64,000 nt of DNA. Source: Prevotella sp. E13-27. Its GTDB lineage: Bacteria; Bacteroidota; Bacteroidia; Bacteroidales; Bacteroidaceae. Below the pieces are notes generated by a model. It had not been told where the DNA came from and searched no databases. It saw nothing but the letters and a program-made list of their open reading frames with translations. The DNA is taken from positions 1 through 64,000 of the forward strand of contig NZ_JALPSC010000002.1 of the NCBI RefSeq assembly GCF_023217965.1, in the 5' to 3' direction. Of this stretch, positions 51,474 through 59,360 are shown in pieces. Both the position numbers and the translations under genes were made by a program. Within the stretch, counting starts at the first letter, position 1. The number at the start of each line of letters is the position of its first letter.

Positions 51474-52550
51474 ATGATAGAAGAATATGAAGATATTACG
51501 CTGAAGGAAGGTTCCGAACAGACAGACGAACTAACACGCCTCAGTGATAGTCAGCAAGCCTATCTAAAGGAGGTTAATGTGCCTTCAGAAGATTGGACCA
51601 AGATGACTGATGAACAGAAATCTGATCATTTGGATATTGTTCAAGCCCGCATCGAGGAACTAAAAGTAGATAATCTGGAAAAGGTGAGCAGTACAAATCT
51701 GCTTTCACCTGAAATGATTGAGGACTTAAAGATACGGCTTGAAGCTCCTAATGACATGGTTCAGATTGAGCAGGTTTCCGATGTACTTGCGAATTGTGAG
51801 GAAATCAGATTTGAGAACTGGCAACATCTTGAAAGAAGTGAGAAGGTTGACGTTCTTAACCAACTTGAAACCAAAATCGCAAGTATTGAGCACAGACCAC
51901 CGTGCCCTATAAAAGATGTCAAGTTAAAACCAGGCTTGTGGGGTGGATATAACCCTGTTACCAAGACTATTGATATTAACCGGGACTATATTGATAAATC
52001 GGGTAAAGATTACTATTTCTATTCTGAGATAGTTGACACTCTCGTACATGAAGGCCGTCACGCTTACCAAGACTATAATGTAAACGAAAGGATAGTCCAC
52101 CCACGTCATAGTGAAGTGGAAAGTTGGTCAGATACAATGGCTGGCGGCAAATGGGGCTATTGGGGTGATTGTTCAAACGAGTTGGGACAACGCCTGTATG
52201 AGCAACAGTCCGTAGAGATAGATGCCCGAAATTTCGCTGCTGATGTTATTTCGAGAATGGAAGATAAGATTGAAGATGGAAGTAGTCATTCTATGGCAAA
52301 AAGCATTTCCTTTGAAGGAGTCAATGATTCAAGGGACATTGCAAAGTCAGAACTGCTTTCGGAACTCAGTTCTAACCATATTTATCCTGGTACTGTTTAT
52401 ACAGATAATCTTTGGGGTGGATTGGATTCTTTCTCTGGTAATCGTGTCCGTGATGCTATAAACAGGGCAAGAGACAACGGTAGTATCTCTGATAGCACAT
52501 ACAAGCATCTTATAGACAAATTAAAGCAAGCATGTCATCACCAAGCATAA
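51474..52550 (+). CDS. HExxH metallopeptidase, possible effector
   Basis: 358 aa. The zincin motif H192-E193-G-R-H196 lies in TLVHEGRHAYQ, with a later acidic candidate ligand in VEIDARNFAADV (E248, D250). The N-terminal part contains two similar helical units, EDWTKMTDEQKSDHLDIVQA (39-58) and ENWQHLERSEKVDVLNQLET (114-133). From memory, this ENW..L...EK unit followed by a GYY-P..K.I.IN strand and HEGRHAYQ occurs in bacterial toxin-like proteins, which is not proven here. No signal peptide. Its position after the ATPases suggests a cargo or effector. It ends 2 bases before the likely next start. Confidence 0.75.
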   Translation: MIEEYEDITLKEGSEQTDELTRLSDSQQAYLKEVNVPSEDWTKMTDEQKSDHLDIVQARIEELKVDNLEKVSSTNLLSPEMIEDLKIRLEAPNDMVQIEQVSDVLANCEEIRFENWQHLERSEKVDVLNQLETKIASIEHRPPCPIKDVKLKPGLWGGYNPVTKTIDINRDYIDKSGKDYYFYSEIVDTLVHEGRHAYQDYNVNERIVHPRHSEVESWSDTMAGGKWGYWGDCSNELGQRLYEQQSVEIDARNFAADVISRMEDKIEDGSSHSMAKSISFEGVNDSRDIAKSELLSELSSNHIYPGTVYTDNLWGGLDSFSGNRVRDAINRARDNGSISDSTYKHLIDKLKQACHHQA

Positions 52551-52552
52551 AA

Positions 52553-52846
52553 ATGAAGATTATGAATACAGAACAAATAAAAGATATTCTATTGCAACGT
52601 GGCTATAGTGAACGTAATGCAGCAATAGCCTCAAAGGAATTGGTGGATATTTCGGATAAACTAACTCCTATACTGATGGATTGGCTCAATGATGAAAACT
52701 GCCAGAAAGATTATTCGGTAGAAGGTCATTCTATTCAAGAGTGTTTGGAGAACGGCATGAAATACCCTGCTGCTATTTTGACAATGGATTGGCTAATTAA
52801 GGATCCAAAAGTCGCATTAAGAAGTTTAACCAAAGGAACCAGATGA
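52553..52846 (+). CDS. Small protein following the metallopeptidase, 97 aa
   Basis: A helical, acidic protein, MNTEQIKDILLQRGYSERNA, with EGHSIQECLENGMKYPAAIL. Starts at 52553 or 52562; a frame extension to 52532 overlaps the upstream gene. No family recognised. Immunity or adaptor to the preceding enzyme is possible by position only. Confidence 0.65.
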   Translation: MKIMNTEQIKDILLQRGYSERNAAIASKELVDISDKLTPILMDWLNDENCQKDYSVEGHSIQECLENGMKYPAAILTMDWLIKDPKVALRSLTKGTR

Positions 52847-52847
52847 T

Positions 52848-53075
52848 ATGCCAACATTTCGTATAACACCCAAAGTGACAATACCCCTCAATGGTGGTAT
52901 TAGGATGGAAAGGACATGTCAGCCAATAGACATTCCTGTACCATTTGGAACCCGACCTTTTGATTCAGTTGCCAATAAGGAGCGAGTAAAGTCTATTCTT
53001 GCAGCTCGTGGCTATGACTTCACTGGTCACGAAAGTTATCTGACACAAGGTTTCTTTGATGTTAGACAGATATAG
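52848..53075 (+). CDS. Unrecognised small protein, 75 aa
   Basis: Beta-rich start (MPTFRITPKVTIPLNGGIRM) and a helical end (NKERVKSILAARGYDFTG). Begins 1 base after the previous stop. Small proteins with this shape are common in Bacteroidales; no function known. Confidence 0.65.
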   Translation: MPTFRITPKVTIPLNGGIRMERTCQPIDIPVPFGTRPFDSVANKERVKSILAARGYDFTGHESYLTQGFFDVRQI

Positions 53076-53129
53076 ACAAAAGGATTCTTAGACGGTTTGT
53101 CCCATTTCAGTACCAAAATAGAGATTATA

Positions 53130-53915
53130 ATGAAGAAAGGAGGCTTAACTTTGTGTCTGTGGTGCTTGGTGGCATTGTATTCGTATGCCCAGGACTTATC
53201 ATTGAGTTCTCTTACAAGCGATTGCCATTTGTCACCTGTCACGGACTTATTCAAGATAGAATCAGATGAAGTTCTCAACCAGTTCAGGGATTATTGCAAG
53301 GATGGTACAGGGAAGAATGAGAAGTTTGCAGTTCTGCTTGATTGGAAGTCGATGCCACTAACTGACACGGGGTTTAAGTTCGAGAATGACTTTCACCAGA
53401 ACATGCTGCATAAGAGCGTAGCCTATGACTATCTCTATATTAGGGACATCATTCTTCCAATTAAGGCTGGGTGTGCTAAATATGAAGGCTATACAACTAT
53501 CTATACATTCAAGTGTGGCGCAACAGCCTTGAATACTATGAGGGAAGATAGAAAACCATTGAGACTGTTAGCTATCTTCAAGCCTGGTTTCTACATGGAT
53601 GCTTGGATAGACCATTATTGTGCTGTTCCGGTTGGTCTCTACTTGGTGAATAAAGATACTGGAGCCGTATTGCAAGATTTGTCATCGTACCTAAAGAACA
53701 TCAATATCACTACTGAGAAACAGAAACTAACGAGGGCTAACAGGTCTAAGGTAGCCGAGGAAAGACAAAATTCTGGCAACACACAACCTGCAAAGAAAGT
53801 AAGATGCAATACCTGTCATGGAACTGGTAAGCAGAAATATGAATACCCAAGCAAGACAGTGTACGAAACATGTAATACTTGCGGAGGGACAGGTTACGTC
53901 AATTCGTTTTGGTAA
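53130..53915 (+). CDS. Secreted protein with two CxxCxGxG motifs
   Basis: 261 aa. A signal peptide (KKGGLTLCLWCLVALYSYAQ) starts at ATG 53130. The central domain is unrecognised. The C-terminus has CNTCHGTG and CNTCGGTG, the DnaJ-type zinc-binding motif in two copies instead of four. It would be periplasmic or outer-membrane associated. The Zn motif is also found outside DnaJ, so a link with the Hsp70-like gene of this cluster is uncertain. A terminator follows at 53924-53953. Confidence 0.78.
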   Translation: MKKGGLTLCLWCLVALYSYAQDLSLSSLTSDCHLSPVTDLFKIESDEVLNQFRDYCKDGTGKNEKFAVLLDWKSMPLTDTGFKFENDFHQNMLHKSVAYDYLYIRDIILPIKAGCAKYEGYTTIYTFKCGATALNTMREDRKPLRLLAIFKPGFYMDAWIDHYCAVPVGLYLVNKDTGAVLQDLSSYLKNINITTEKQKLTRANRSKVAEERQNSGNTQPAKKVRCNTCHGTGKQKYEYPSKTVYETCNTCGGTGYVNSFW

Positions 53916-53923
53916 TAAAAGAT

Positions 53924-53953
53924 AAGTCCATCATTCAGGTGGGCTTTCTTTTT
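53924..53953 (+). terminator. Terminator at the end of the Hsp70/HerA cluster
   Basis: AAGTCCA/TGGGCTT stem (one G-U) followed by TCTTTTTG. Separates the rightward cluster from the converging gene at 53931. Confidence 0.65.
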
Positions 53954-54449
53954 GCTCCCACGTCACAAGTTCCCTGCTCAGTCCAATCCTTTTAACTTCT
54001 CCACGTTCCCCATATATATAATAATGTGTGGCCGTCTCAGCATCCATCACCTTCAGGAACGCTTCTTTGATCCTGGCACACTTCTCATTGATGGAATGAT
54101 TGATGGGGTCAGTTGCGTTGATGATACTTTGCTCGACTTTCTTCCTGGCCTGTGTTGAGAGTTTCATTGAGCGATACGTCTTCCCTAATTCTTCACGGTA
54201 GTCTGGCAAATCTTTGAACCTTATGCCTTCAGGGTGGTTCAGGAACAGTAGATAGACGGCCTTGCATATTGGCCGCATCTTCACCTCCAGTCTGTCATCA
54301 CCAACAAGCAGCCTGTAGTCCTTTGTTACTAACAGGCGGCTCAATGGTCTTTGCTCAACCTCAAACAGCTCTCTAATCTCTTTTTCACTAGCCCCTTTTT
54401 CACGGAGCATCATAACTAATCTTTTAATCTCTCGCTTGATGTTGTCCAT
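53931..54449 (-). CDS. Unrecognised protein, 172 aa
   Basis: Start at ATG 54449 (MDNIKREIKRLVMMLREKG); the frame extends 9 bases upstream. An N-terminal helix-turn-helix-like region (REKGASEKEIRELFEVEQRP) is followed by a basic helical C-terminus (KLSTQARKKVEQSIINATDP). Proteins of this shape, one per locus, are frequent in Bacteroidales; function unknown. Convergent with the previous cluster. Confidence 0.68.
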   Translation of the reverse strand: MDNIKREIKRLVMMLREKGASEKEIRELFEVEQRPLSRLLVTKDYRLLVGDDRLEVKMRPICKAVYLLFLNHPEGIRFKDLPDYREELGKTYRSMKLSTQARKKVEQSIINATDPINHSINEKCARIKEAFLKVMDAETATHYYIYGERGEVKRIGLSRELVTWEQKESPPE

Positions 54450-54677
54450 AAGAAACATAGTTGTTGCGTCCTCGTCTTGTGAACAGGGACTGGTTTAACA
54501 CTATGCTCCGTCGATACTGCGAGTTCTGGGTAAGGTTATAACGACAAGAGTCTATCTATATATAAAATAAGGGGGTGTTGGAGTATATTCTGCAACCGTT
54601 GCAATTTTGCTGCGTATCAGAAAGTAGCGACCTTTGCACCAAAAAAGTTATCAGTTCATGTTTTAATCAAGAATCGT

Positions 54678-56444
54678 ATGAGAAGAATTTTACTTTTAGG
54701 AATGGCTGTGCTGCTTGGAATGGTAGCGTCACCGAGTTATGGGCAGGTTGATCCAGATGAAGTGTTTACTATCTTTGAGTGGGATTTTGCCGATGGTCAG
54801 GGAGATTTCACTACAAATTTTAATTGGGATGAAATGGAGCATTGGGGGCAAGAACCTCCAACAGTCCAACCTTGGCAATATGATGCAGAAAATGGATGGA
54901 TGGTTTCAAGTGTAATAAGTAGTGAGTATATGAGTTGGTACTTAAATGTACCCTTAATAGATTTCACAGACAAAGGATATTATGATACGAAACTTTCTTT
55001 TGAATATGCGATTCAAGGTGACGTGTTTATACCTTCCGATTCTTGGGATAACGGTTCTAATTATATTGTAATAAATTGTGGTTCAAAAGGTAAATCTTAT
55101 CGTATTCCAAACATTGTATATAATGCTTATCAAAGATATTTCACTACAGCAGAAATAGATTTGGATGAGTATGTAGGTTATGGAAAATTGAGAATTGAAT
55201 TTGACCAGAATCCATCGGCATACAATAATTGGTATATAAAAAAAGTAAAGGTGACAGGCAAGCACAAATACGGCAAACAACCTTTCACTTTGGTAAGAAG
55301 TGTAAGCGAGTTGAAAGAGTTAGCTAGTAATACACCTGTAAAGTATATCAATCCCAATCTGACGATACTTTTAGAAAACCGTCCAGCTTTTGTTAGAGAC
55401 AACACTGGTGCTATGGCATTAACGGAAGGTGTACGTCAATGGATGGGAACTTTAATGACCGATACTATCTACGCTCTATATACTAGAGAGAATGGCTACA
55501 CTGAATTAAAGTACGTCGATTACAACTGGAATTATGACGATCCTGGCGATGGAAATGCCAGCCCTATAGAAATATCTGAGAGTGATTACATGAACTATGA
55601 GTGCAATCATGTTATAACGCCAATAACAGAAGAAGTTTATATAGTAGATAATGATATGGGATATGGTGTTGATATAGAATGGTATCAACCCCACAATACT
55701 AACACTAAAGTTTGTGGATTCGTTTATCCCATAGAAGGTAATAGAAAGGTATTCATGCGTTCTTCATGGAGTGACCCCATTAAAGTTGTAATGTCAGAAG
55801 AAGGAGATAATGTATTTACTCAACAAGATATAGACTACAGCATACCATTTAGCATAACAAGGCAGTTTGAACTTAATCAATGGTACACAATATGCACACC
55901 TTTCGCTTTCCAACCTCGTGACTGGTTTAATCCAGAGTGCGTTTTTGCTGAATTTGTAGGTGCAGAAGATGGAACTCTAACATTCCAGACAGTAAATAAG
56001 ATAGAAGCAGGAAAACCGTATTTGATAAAGTTTACAAAAGAAAGGACAGATAATGGTGCTTTTGGTGGCATTATTACTAATTCAAACAAAACTCCAAAGG
56101 TGGTTTATGGTGGCGATTACAATTTTGTCGGTTGTTATAATCCAGTCCAGCCCGCAGATGGTTCCTATTACTTGTCAGCAAACAATACCATCAGACCTCT
56201 TGCATCAGGTGGAACAATTAAAGGTTTCCGTGCTTATTTCGAGCCAGCCAGTCCTAATGCAGCAAAGGCAAGGGCTTTTTGTATCGACGGCGTGACTACT
56301 GCTATTGAGGATATTGTAGGTGGTGAGGAACTGTTAGGCATACCCCAGAAAGTCTATACCGTCAATGGTCTGTATGCCGGGGATGACCTTGAAGATCTTC
56401 CCAAGGGTGTCTATATCGTCAACGGAAAGAAAATCATTAAATAA
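54678..56444 (+). CDS. Large secreted beta-rich protein
   Basis: 588 aa. Signal peptide RRILLLGMAVLLGMVASPSYG. The mature part is aromatic and acidic; residues about 25-200 look like a jelly-roll choice-of-anchor-like domain, and the rest are beta-rich. The C-terminal VYTVNGLYAGDDLEDLPKGV and YIVNGKKIIK ending is the short motif seen on many Prevotella surface proteins. Probably exported to the cell surface. The substrate or ligand is unknown. The gap 54459-54677 holds only AT-rich sequence with an ACCTTTGC promoter-like element near 54632. A 51-aa gene follows after 7 bases. Confidence 0.8.
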   Translation: MRRILLLGMAVLLGMVASPSYGQVDPDEVFTIFEWDFADGQGDFTTNFNWDEMEHWGQEPPTVQPWQYDAENGWMVSSVISSEYMSWYLNVPLIDFTDKGYYDTKLSFEYAIQGDVFIPSDSWDNGSNYIVINCGSKGKSYRIPNIVYNAYQRYFTTAEIDLDEYVGYGKLRIEFDQNPSAYNNWYIKKVKVTGKHKYGKQPFTLVRSVSELKELASNTPVKYINPNLTILLENRPAFVRDNTGAMALTEGVRQWMGTLMTDTIYALYTRENGYTELKYVDYNWNYDDPGDGNASPIEISESDYMNYECNHVITPITEEVYIVDNDMGYGVDIEWYQPHNTNTKVCGFVYPIEGNRKVFMRSSWSDPIKVVMSEEGDNVFTQQDIDYSIPFSITRQFELNQWYTICTPFAFQPRDWFNPECVFAEFVGAEDGTLTFQTVNKIEAGKPYLIKFTKERTDNGAFGGIITNSNKTPKVVYGGDYNFVGCYNPVQPADGSYYLSANNTIRPLASGGTIKGFRAYFEPASPNAAKARAFCIDGVTTAIEDIVGGEELLGIPQKVYTVNGLYAGDDLEDLPKGVYIVNGKKIIK

Positions 56445-56451
56445 GGGACTT

Positions 56452-56607
56452 ATGAAGAAAGAATATCAAAAGCCAACAGTGCAAGTAGTTCAGTTGCAGC
56501 ATCAATGTCAAATATTGGCTGGCAGCGCACGGGAAATGAGAGTATCAGGATTAAGCGATGAGTTCAACTATGACAGCACTGAGGGCGATGGATCCGATGC
56601 GTGGTAG
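56452..56607 (+). CDS. Small peptide following the secreted protein, 51 aa
   Basis: MKKEYQKPTVQVVQLQHQ, then CQILAGS and an acidic tail ending SDAW. This opening (MKK-x-Y-x-KP...VV..Q...LLAGS) is typical of short Prevotella/Bacteroides proteins of unknown role that may be precursor peptides. The start is clear, and the frame upstream belongs to the secreted protein in another phase. Ends before the terminator at 56689-56731. Confidence 0.7.
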   Translation: MKKEYQKPTVQVVQLQHQCQILAGSAREMRVSGLSDEFNYDSTEGDGSDAW

Positions 56608-56688
56608 GGCTGCGCAAAACATAACCAGAACAACAAGAGGCGCATAAGCTAGAATTAAAAAGGTGAACCTGTCCTAATGTGGCTGGTA

Positions 56689-56731
56689 GGAGGGTGGGCT
56701 ACTTCTCAACAGTAATCTCAGCTCACCCTCC
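56689..56731 (+). terminator. Terminator of the secreted-protein unit
   Basis: 12-pair stem GGAGGGTGGGCT/AGCTCACCCTCC (one G-U) with an 18-base loop. Followed by ATTTATTA rather than a pure T run. The gap 56608-57080 otherwise holds the GTGTCA array. Confidence 0.72.
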
Positions 56732-56831
56732 ATTTATTATGCGCAGTAGAAAGTCAGTAGTAGAGGAGTTTGCACTCCTCCTCCATTATATATTAGAATG
56801 AGAAAATCCACCAAAATTTAACGATAGTATT

Positions 56832-57018
56832 GTGTCAGAGAGTGTCATGGAGAGTGTCAACCATAACACGAATTATCATAAGTCCCTGATATTCAACGAT
56901 TGTAAATATGTTATAGCGTGTCAGATTCGTGTCAAGCAGCCTATAATGACACGCCCGTTAGACCCGCTTAGACATTGTTTTGACACGGTTTTTTGAGGAA
57001 ATGACACGCTCCTGACAC
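56832..57018. repeat. GTGTCA iteron-like array
   Basis: Nine copies of GTGTCA/TGACAC in 187 bases. Direct: 56832, 56842, 56854, 56918, 56929. Inverted: 56947, 56981, 57002, 57013. Neighbours within a cluster are 10-12 bases apart, about one helical turn. It lies immediately downstream of the DUF3987-like gene and within the element end, which suggests an origin or initiator-binding region. Confidence 0.62.
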
Positions 57019-57080
57019 ACAAAAAACGCACAACCATTGAGTGATTGCGCGTTCTAATAGGAGTGATGAATATATGCGGA

Positions 57081-58835
57081 CTACTTGCCATTAAGTCTCT
57101 TTTTGTACCTCTGGATTTGAGCCTTCACAGCATCCTCACTAATGTTAAGATCGTCTGCTATTTTATTCCATTTCGTTCCCGCTTTATTCTTCATTATGAG
57201 TTCTGCACATAGTTCATCCGTAAAAACTGGTTTGGAACTTGAAGAGGATGTTGGCTGCACACTTTCTGCTTTACGATTCCTCAGTATGGACTCTTTTAAT
57301 TCATCTGAGAACTTCTTTAGGTATCGTTCAATCAAGTAGTCTGCTAGGTACAACGTCAATTTCACGACTTTATCCCTGTCCTCATTACCTTCTTTTGGCT
57401 CACCCCAGAGCATGTGAAGAATTATTGCGCAATGAAAGGCCATTTCTCCGAATCTTCTCGCCACAGCATTTCTTTCAGGTTCGTTCTTTTTCTCCTGTTT
57501 GGAAAGCCACCTACTCAAAGCCTCGTTTACATAAGACAAATCTATCATTTGTTCTGGAACTGCGATGTCATTACCTTCTTCATCAGTAGTGAAGCAGTAT
57601 TTCCCCCTCCATAAGTCGATTTGGTCTCTGTAATTCTCTATAAGTTCATCTTCGGGCAACTCTGGAGTTTCCTGACTTATGCAAACCATATCCATCGGTA
57701 TTACCCCCCAACATATTCTGCCAGCAGTACCATCCGCTACTTTACCTTTAATAAAGCGTTCTACGCCTTCTGCCGTTCCCGTAAAGGTGTAGTTAAGATA
57801 CAGCTTGAATCTTGTCTCACCATTCTTTGTGGTTCGGATAACGTCATCATTGTCAAAGGCTGGAAGAAAGTATGAAGCTGGGATGCCCTTCCTTTGCTTC
57901 TGTAATTCAACAACACGGATAATCTCAGATTCCTGTATATAAAGGTGAACGCCTTGATTGTCATCCAACAACTCACATAGTGACGCAGTAGAAGTATCGA
58001 TGCCTTTAGTGGAGATTATCTTCTGTTCCGAAGTTTTTTCCTTTTCAGCATCAGAATCTTTTGAAGATTTCTCCTTTTCTGCATCGGATTCCTTTATTCG
58101 TCCAAAATACAAGTCATATATTCGCTTGAACAGGCCCTTCCCGCCACCGCTAATACCTTCAATGATGACCTGCAAATTAGGAGCTTTAGCCACTCCGTCA
58201 AGGTATTTTGCTCGAACTCTTGAAAAGCACATGGCACCAAGCATGGAAAGCATGTTGAGAAGGACTGCAATTTCATATCCTTCAGGGCAACCAAGAATGA
58301 ATTTTATGAATGACGGTAATTGAGGCATAGGATGCTTCTTGCGGTAGTCATCAAGCCAAAGTTTATCATTTGGAGAATTGTCTGAGCCGTTATCATTACT
58401 ATCTGGAGTGAAGCCATCAGCAAGTTTTATTCTGGCCTTTTCTTTCTCATAGTCCAAATCTATCAGTCTCTCTTCTTTATGTTTTCGTACATCTGACTGG
58501 TTATTGGCATCATGTAGTTTTGCCTCTGCCTCACATTCTCTTTCATGGAGTTTAGCCTTTTCTTCGCACTTTACTCGTTCCAAATCTTCTTTGGCAGAGT
58601 TGTTAGCCTTATTGATAGTCCACGTACCAATCTTGTCAACTATGATTCTGATAATGATACATAGCGTAGTTATAGCAACAAGCCACATGCCAACTTTTAT
58701 GGCCCCCGATTCCGTTCTATCAGCAGCCCGATTGAACATCTTTTCTCCTTCTGGTCCAGTTGCTGCCACCATTGCAGCGGCATTATAATTCACCTGCGGA
58801 ATAGTCATATTTATACGCGATACATTATTAAACAC
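57081..58835 (-). CDS. DUF3987-like P-loop ATPase with N-terminal membrane anchor
   Basis: 584 aa. Residues about 45-68 (VGMWLVAITTLCIIIRIIVD) are a membrane helix, followed by a charged coiled coil (EEKAKLHERECEAEAKLHD). The central domain matches DUF3987 helicase/primase-associated proteins: FIKFILGCPEGYEIAVLLNML, P-loop IIEGISGGGKGLF (GGGKG rather than GxxGxGKS), and SEIIRVVELQKQRKGIP. A C-terminal HTH-like segment follows (TKWNKIADDLNISEDAVKAQI). DUF3987 is usual beside DUF3853 in Bacteroidales elements; the membrane anchor and coiled coil are unusual for it. Preceded by the DUF3853 gene after 2 bases. Confidence 0.8.
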   Translation of the reverse strand: MFNNVSRINMTIPQVNYNAAAMVAATGPEGEKMFNRAADRTESGAIKVGMWLVAITTLCIIIRIIVDKIGTWTINKANNSAKEDLERVKCEEKAKLHERECEAEAKLHDANNQSDVRKHKEERLIDLDYEKEKARIKLADGFTPDSNDNGSDNSPNDKLWLDDYRKKHPMPQLPSFIKFILGCPEGYEIAVLLNMLSMLGAMCFSRVRAKYLDGVAKAPNLQVIIEGISGGGKGLFKRIYDLYFGRIKESDAEKEKSSKDSDAEKEKTSEQKIISTKGIDTSTASLCELLDDNQGVHLYIQESEIIRVVELQKQRKGIPASYFLPAFDNDDVIRTTKNGETRFKLYLNYTFTGTAEGVERFIKGKVADGTAGRICWGVIPMDMVCISQETPELPEDELIENYRDQIDLWRGKYCFTTDEEGNDIAVPEQMIDLSYVNEALSRWLSKQEKKNEPERNAVARRFGEMAFHCAIILHMLWGEPKEGNEDRDKVVKLTLYLADYLIERYLKKFSDELKESILRNRKAESVQPTSSSSSKPVFTDELCAELIMKNKAGTKWNKIADDLNISEDAVKAQIQRYKKRLNGK

Positions 58836-58837
58836 TT

Positions 58838-59155
58838 TTATTTGTGAGAATGCCCATGAAGATTTCCTGCACGTTTCCGAACTTTGAGTAGATCGACAGC
58901 TAAATCTGCATCAACAACAATGGTATTCCCAACTTGACTGATGGCTGCATCTATCACGCCACTTCTTTTAATACGTGAAGCAGTTGCCGTGCTACATCCA
59001 AACAAATCACAAAGACCCTGTAGCCCGTACACATAATGTTTCTTTACCTTAACGCCTTCATTGGGTTCTGGCGCGAACAATGCCTCTGCAAAACACTCCT
59101 TCAATCTCTCGAAGAATTCATCTTGACTCATGTTAATTAAAAATTGCTGTTCCAT
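58838..59155 (-). CDS. DUF3853 family protein, excisionase/DNA-binding type
   Basis: 105 aa. The winged-helix-like core YVYGLQGLCDLFGCSTATASRIKRSGVI, then VVDADLAVDLLKVRKR, is the DUF3853 signature. A helix-turn-helix of this kind acts as excisionase or initiator helper in Bacteroidales elements (inferred). First gene of the leftward pair with the DUF3987-like ATPase, driven by the promoter box at 59199-59206. Confidence 0.88.
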   Translation of the reverse strand: MEQQFLINMSQDEFFERLKECFAEALFAPEPNEGVKVKKHYVYGLQGLCDLFGCSTATASRIKRSGVIDAAISQVGNTIVVDADLAVDLLKVRKRAGNLHGHSHK

Positions 59156-59198
59156 ATTATTGTGAGTTTTGTTTCGTTTAACGAGTGCAAAGGAACGG

Positions 59199-59206
59199 CA
59201 AACTTA
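59199..59206 (-). promoter_or_regulatory. -7 box of the DUF3853-DUF3987 pair
   Basis: TAAGTTTG read leftward, 44 bases before the start at 59155. No clear -33; the CTCARTAAA array begins just upstream at 59221. Confidence 0.5.
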
Positions 59207-59220
59207 TGGACTATGCAAAG

Positions 59221-59302
59221 CTCAATAAACTCAGTAAACAGGAAGTTGACTCTCAATAAATCTTTTTCGATCTCAATAAAAACTCAGTAAAATCTCAATA
59301 TA
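59221..59302. repeat. CTCARTAAA direct-repeat array
   Basis: Six copies of CTCAATAAA/CTCAGTAAA (the last is CTCAATATA) at 59221, 59230, 59252, 59272, 59283 and 59294, all direct, spaced 9-22 bases. Located between hipA and the DUF3853 promoter, so probably a regulator- or initiator-binding site. Confidence 0.58.
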
Positions 59303-59336
59303 AAAAGCACCATACCGATTAGGTACAGTGCTTTAT
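59302..59336 (-). terminator. Terminator after hipA
   Basis: AAAGCAC/GTGCTTT stem with an internal TACC/GGTA stem, 25 bases past the hipA stop. Leftward it is followed by TATATTGAGAT, only moderately T-rich. Confidence 0.65.
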
Positions 59337-59360
59337 TATACTTGTGGGTTGGAGGGGAGG

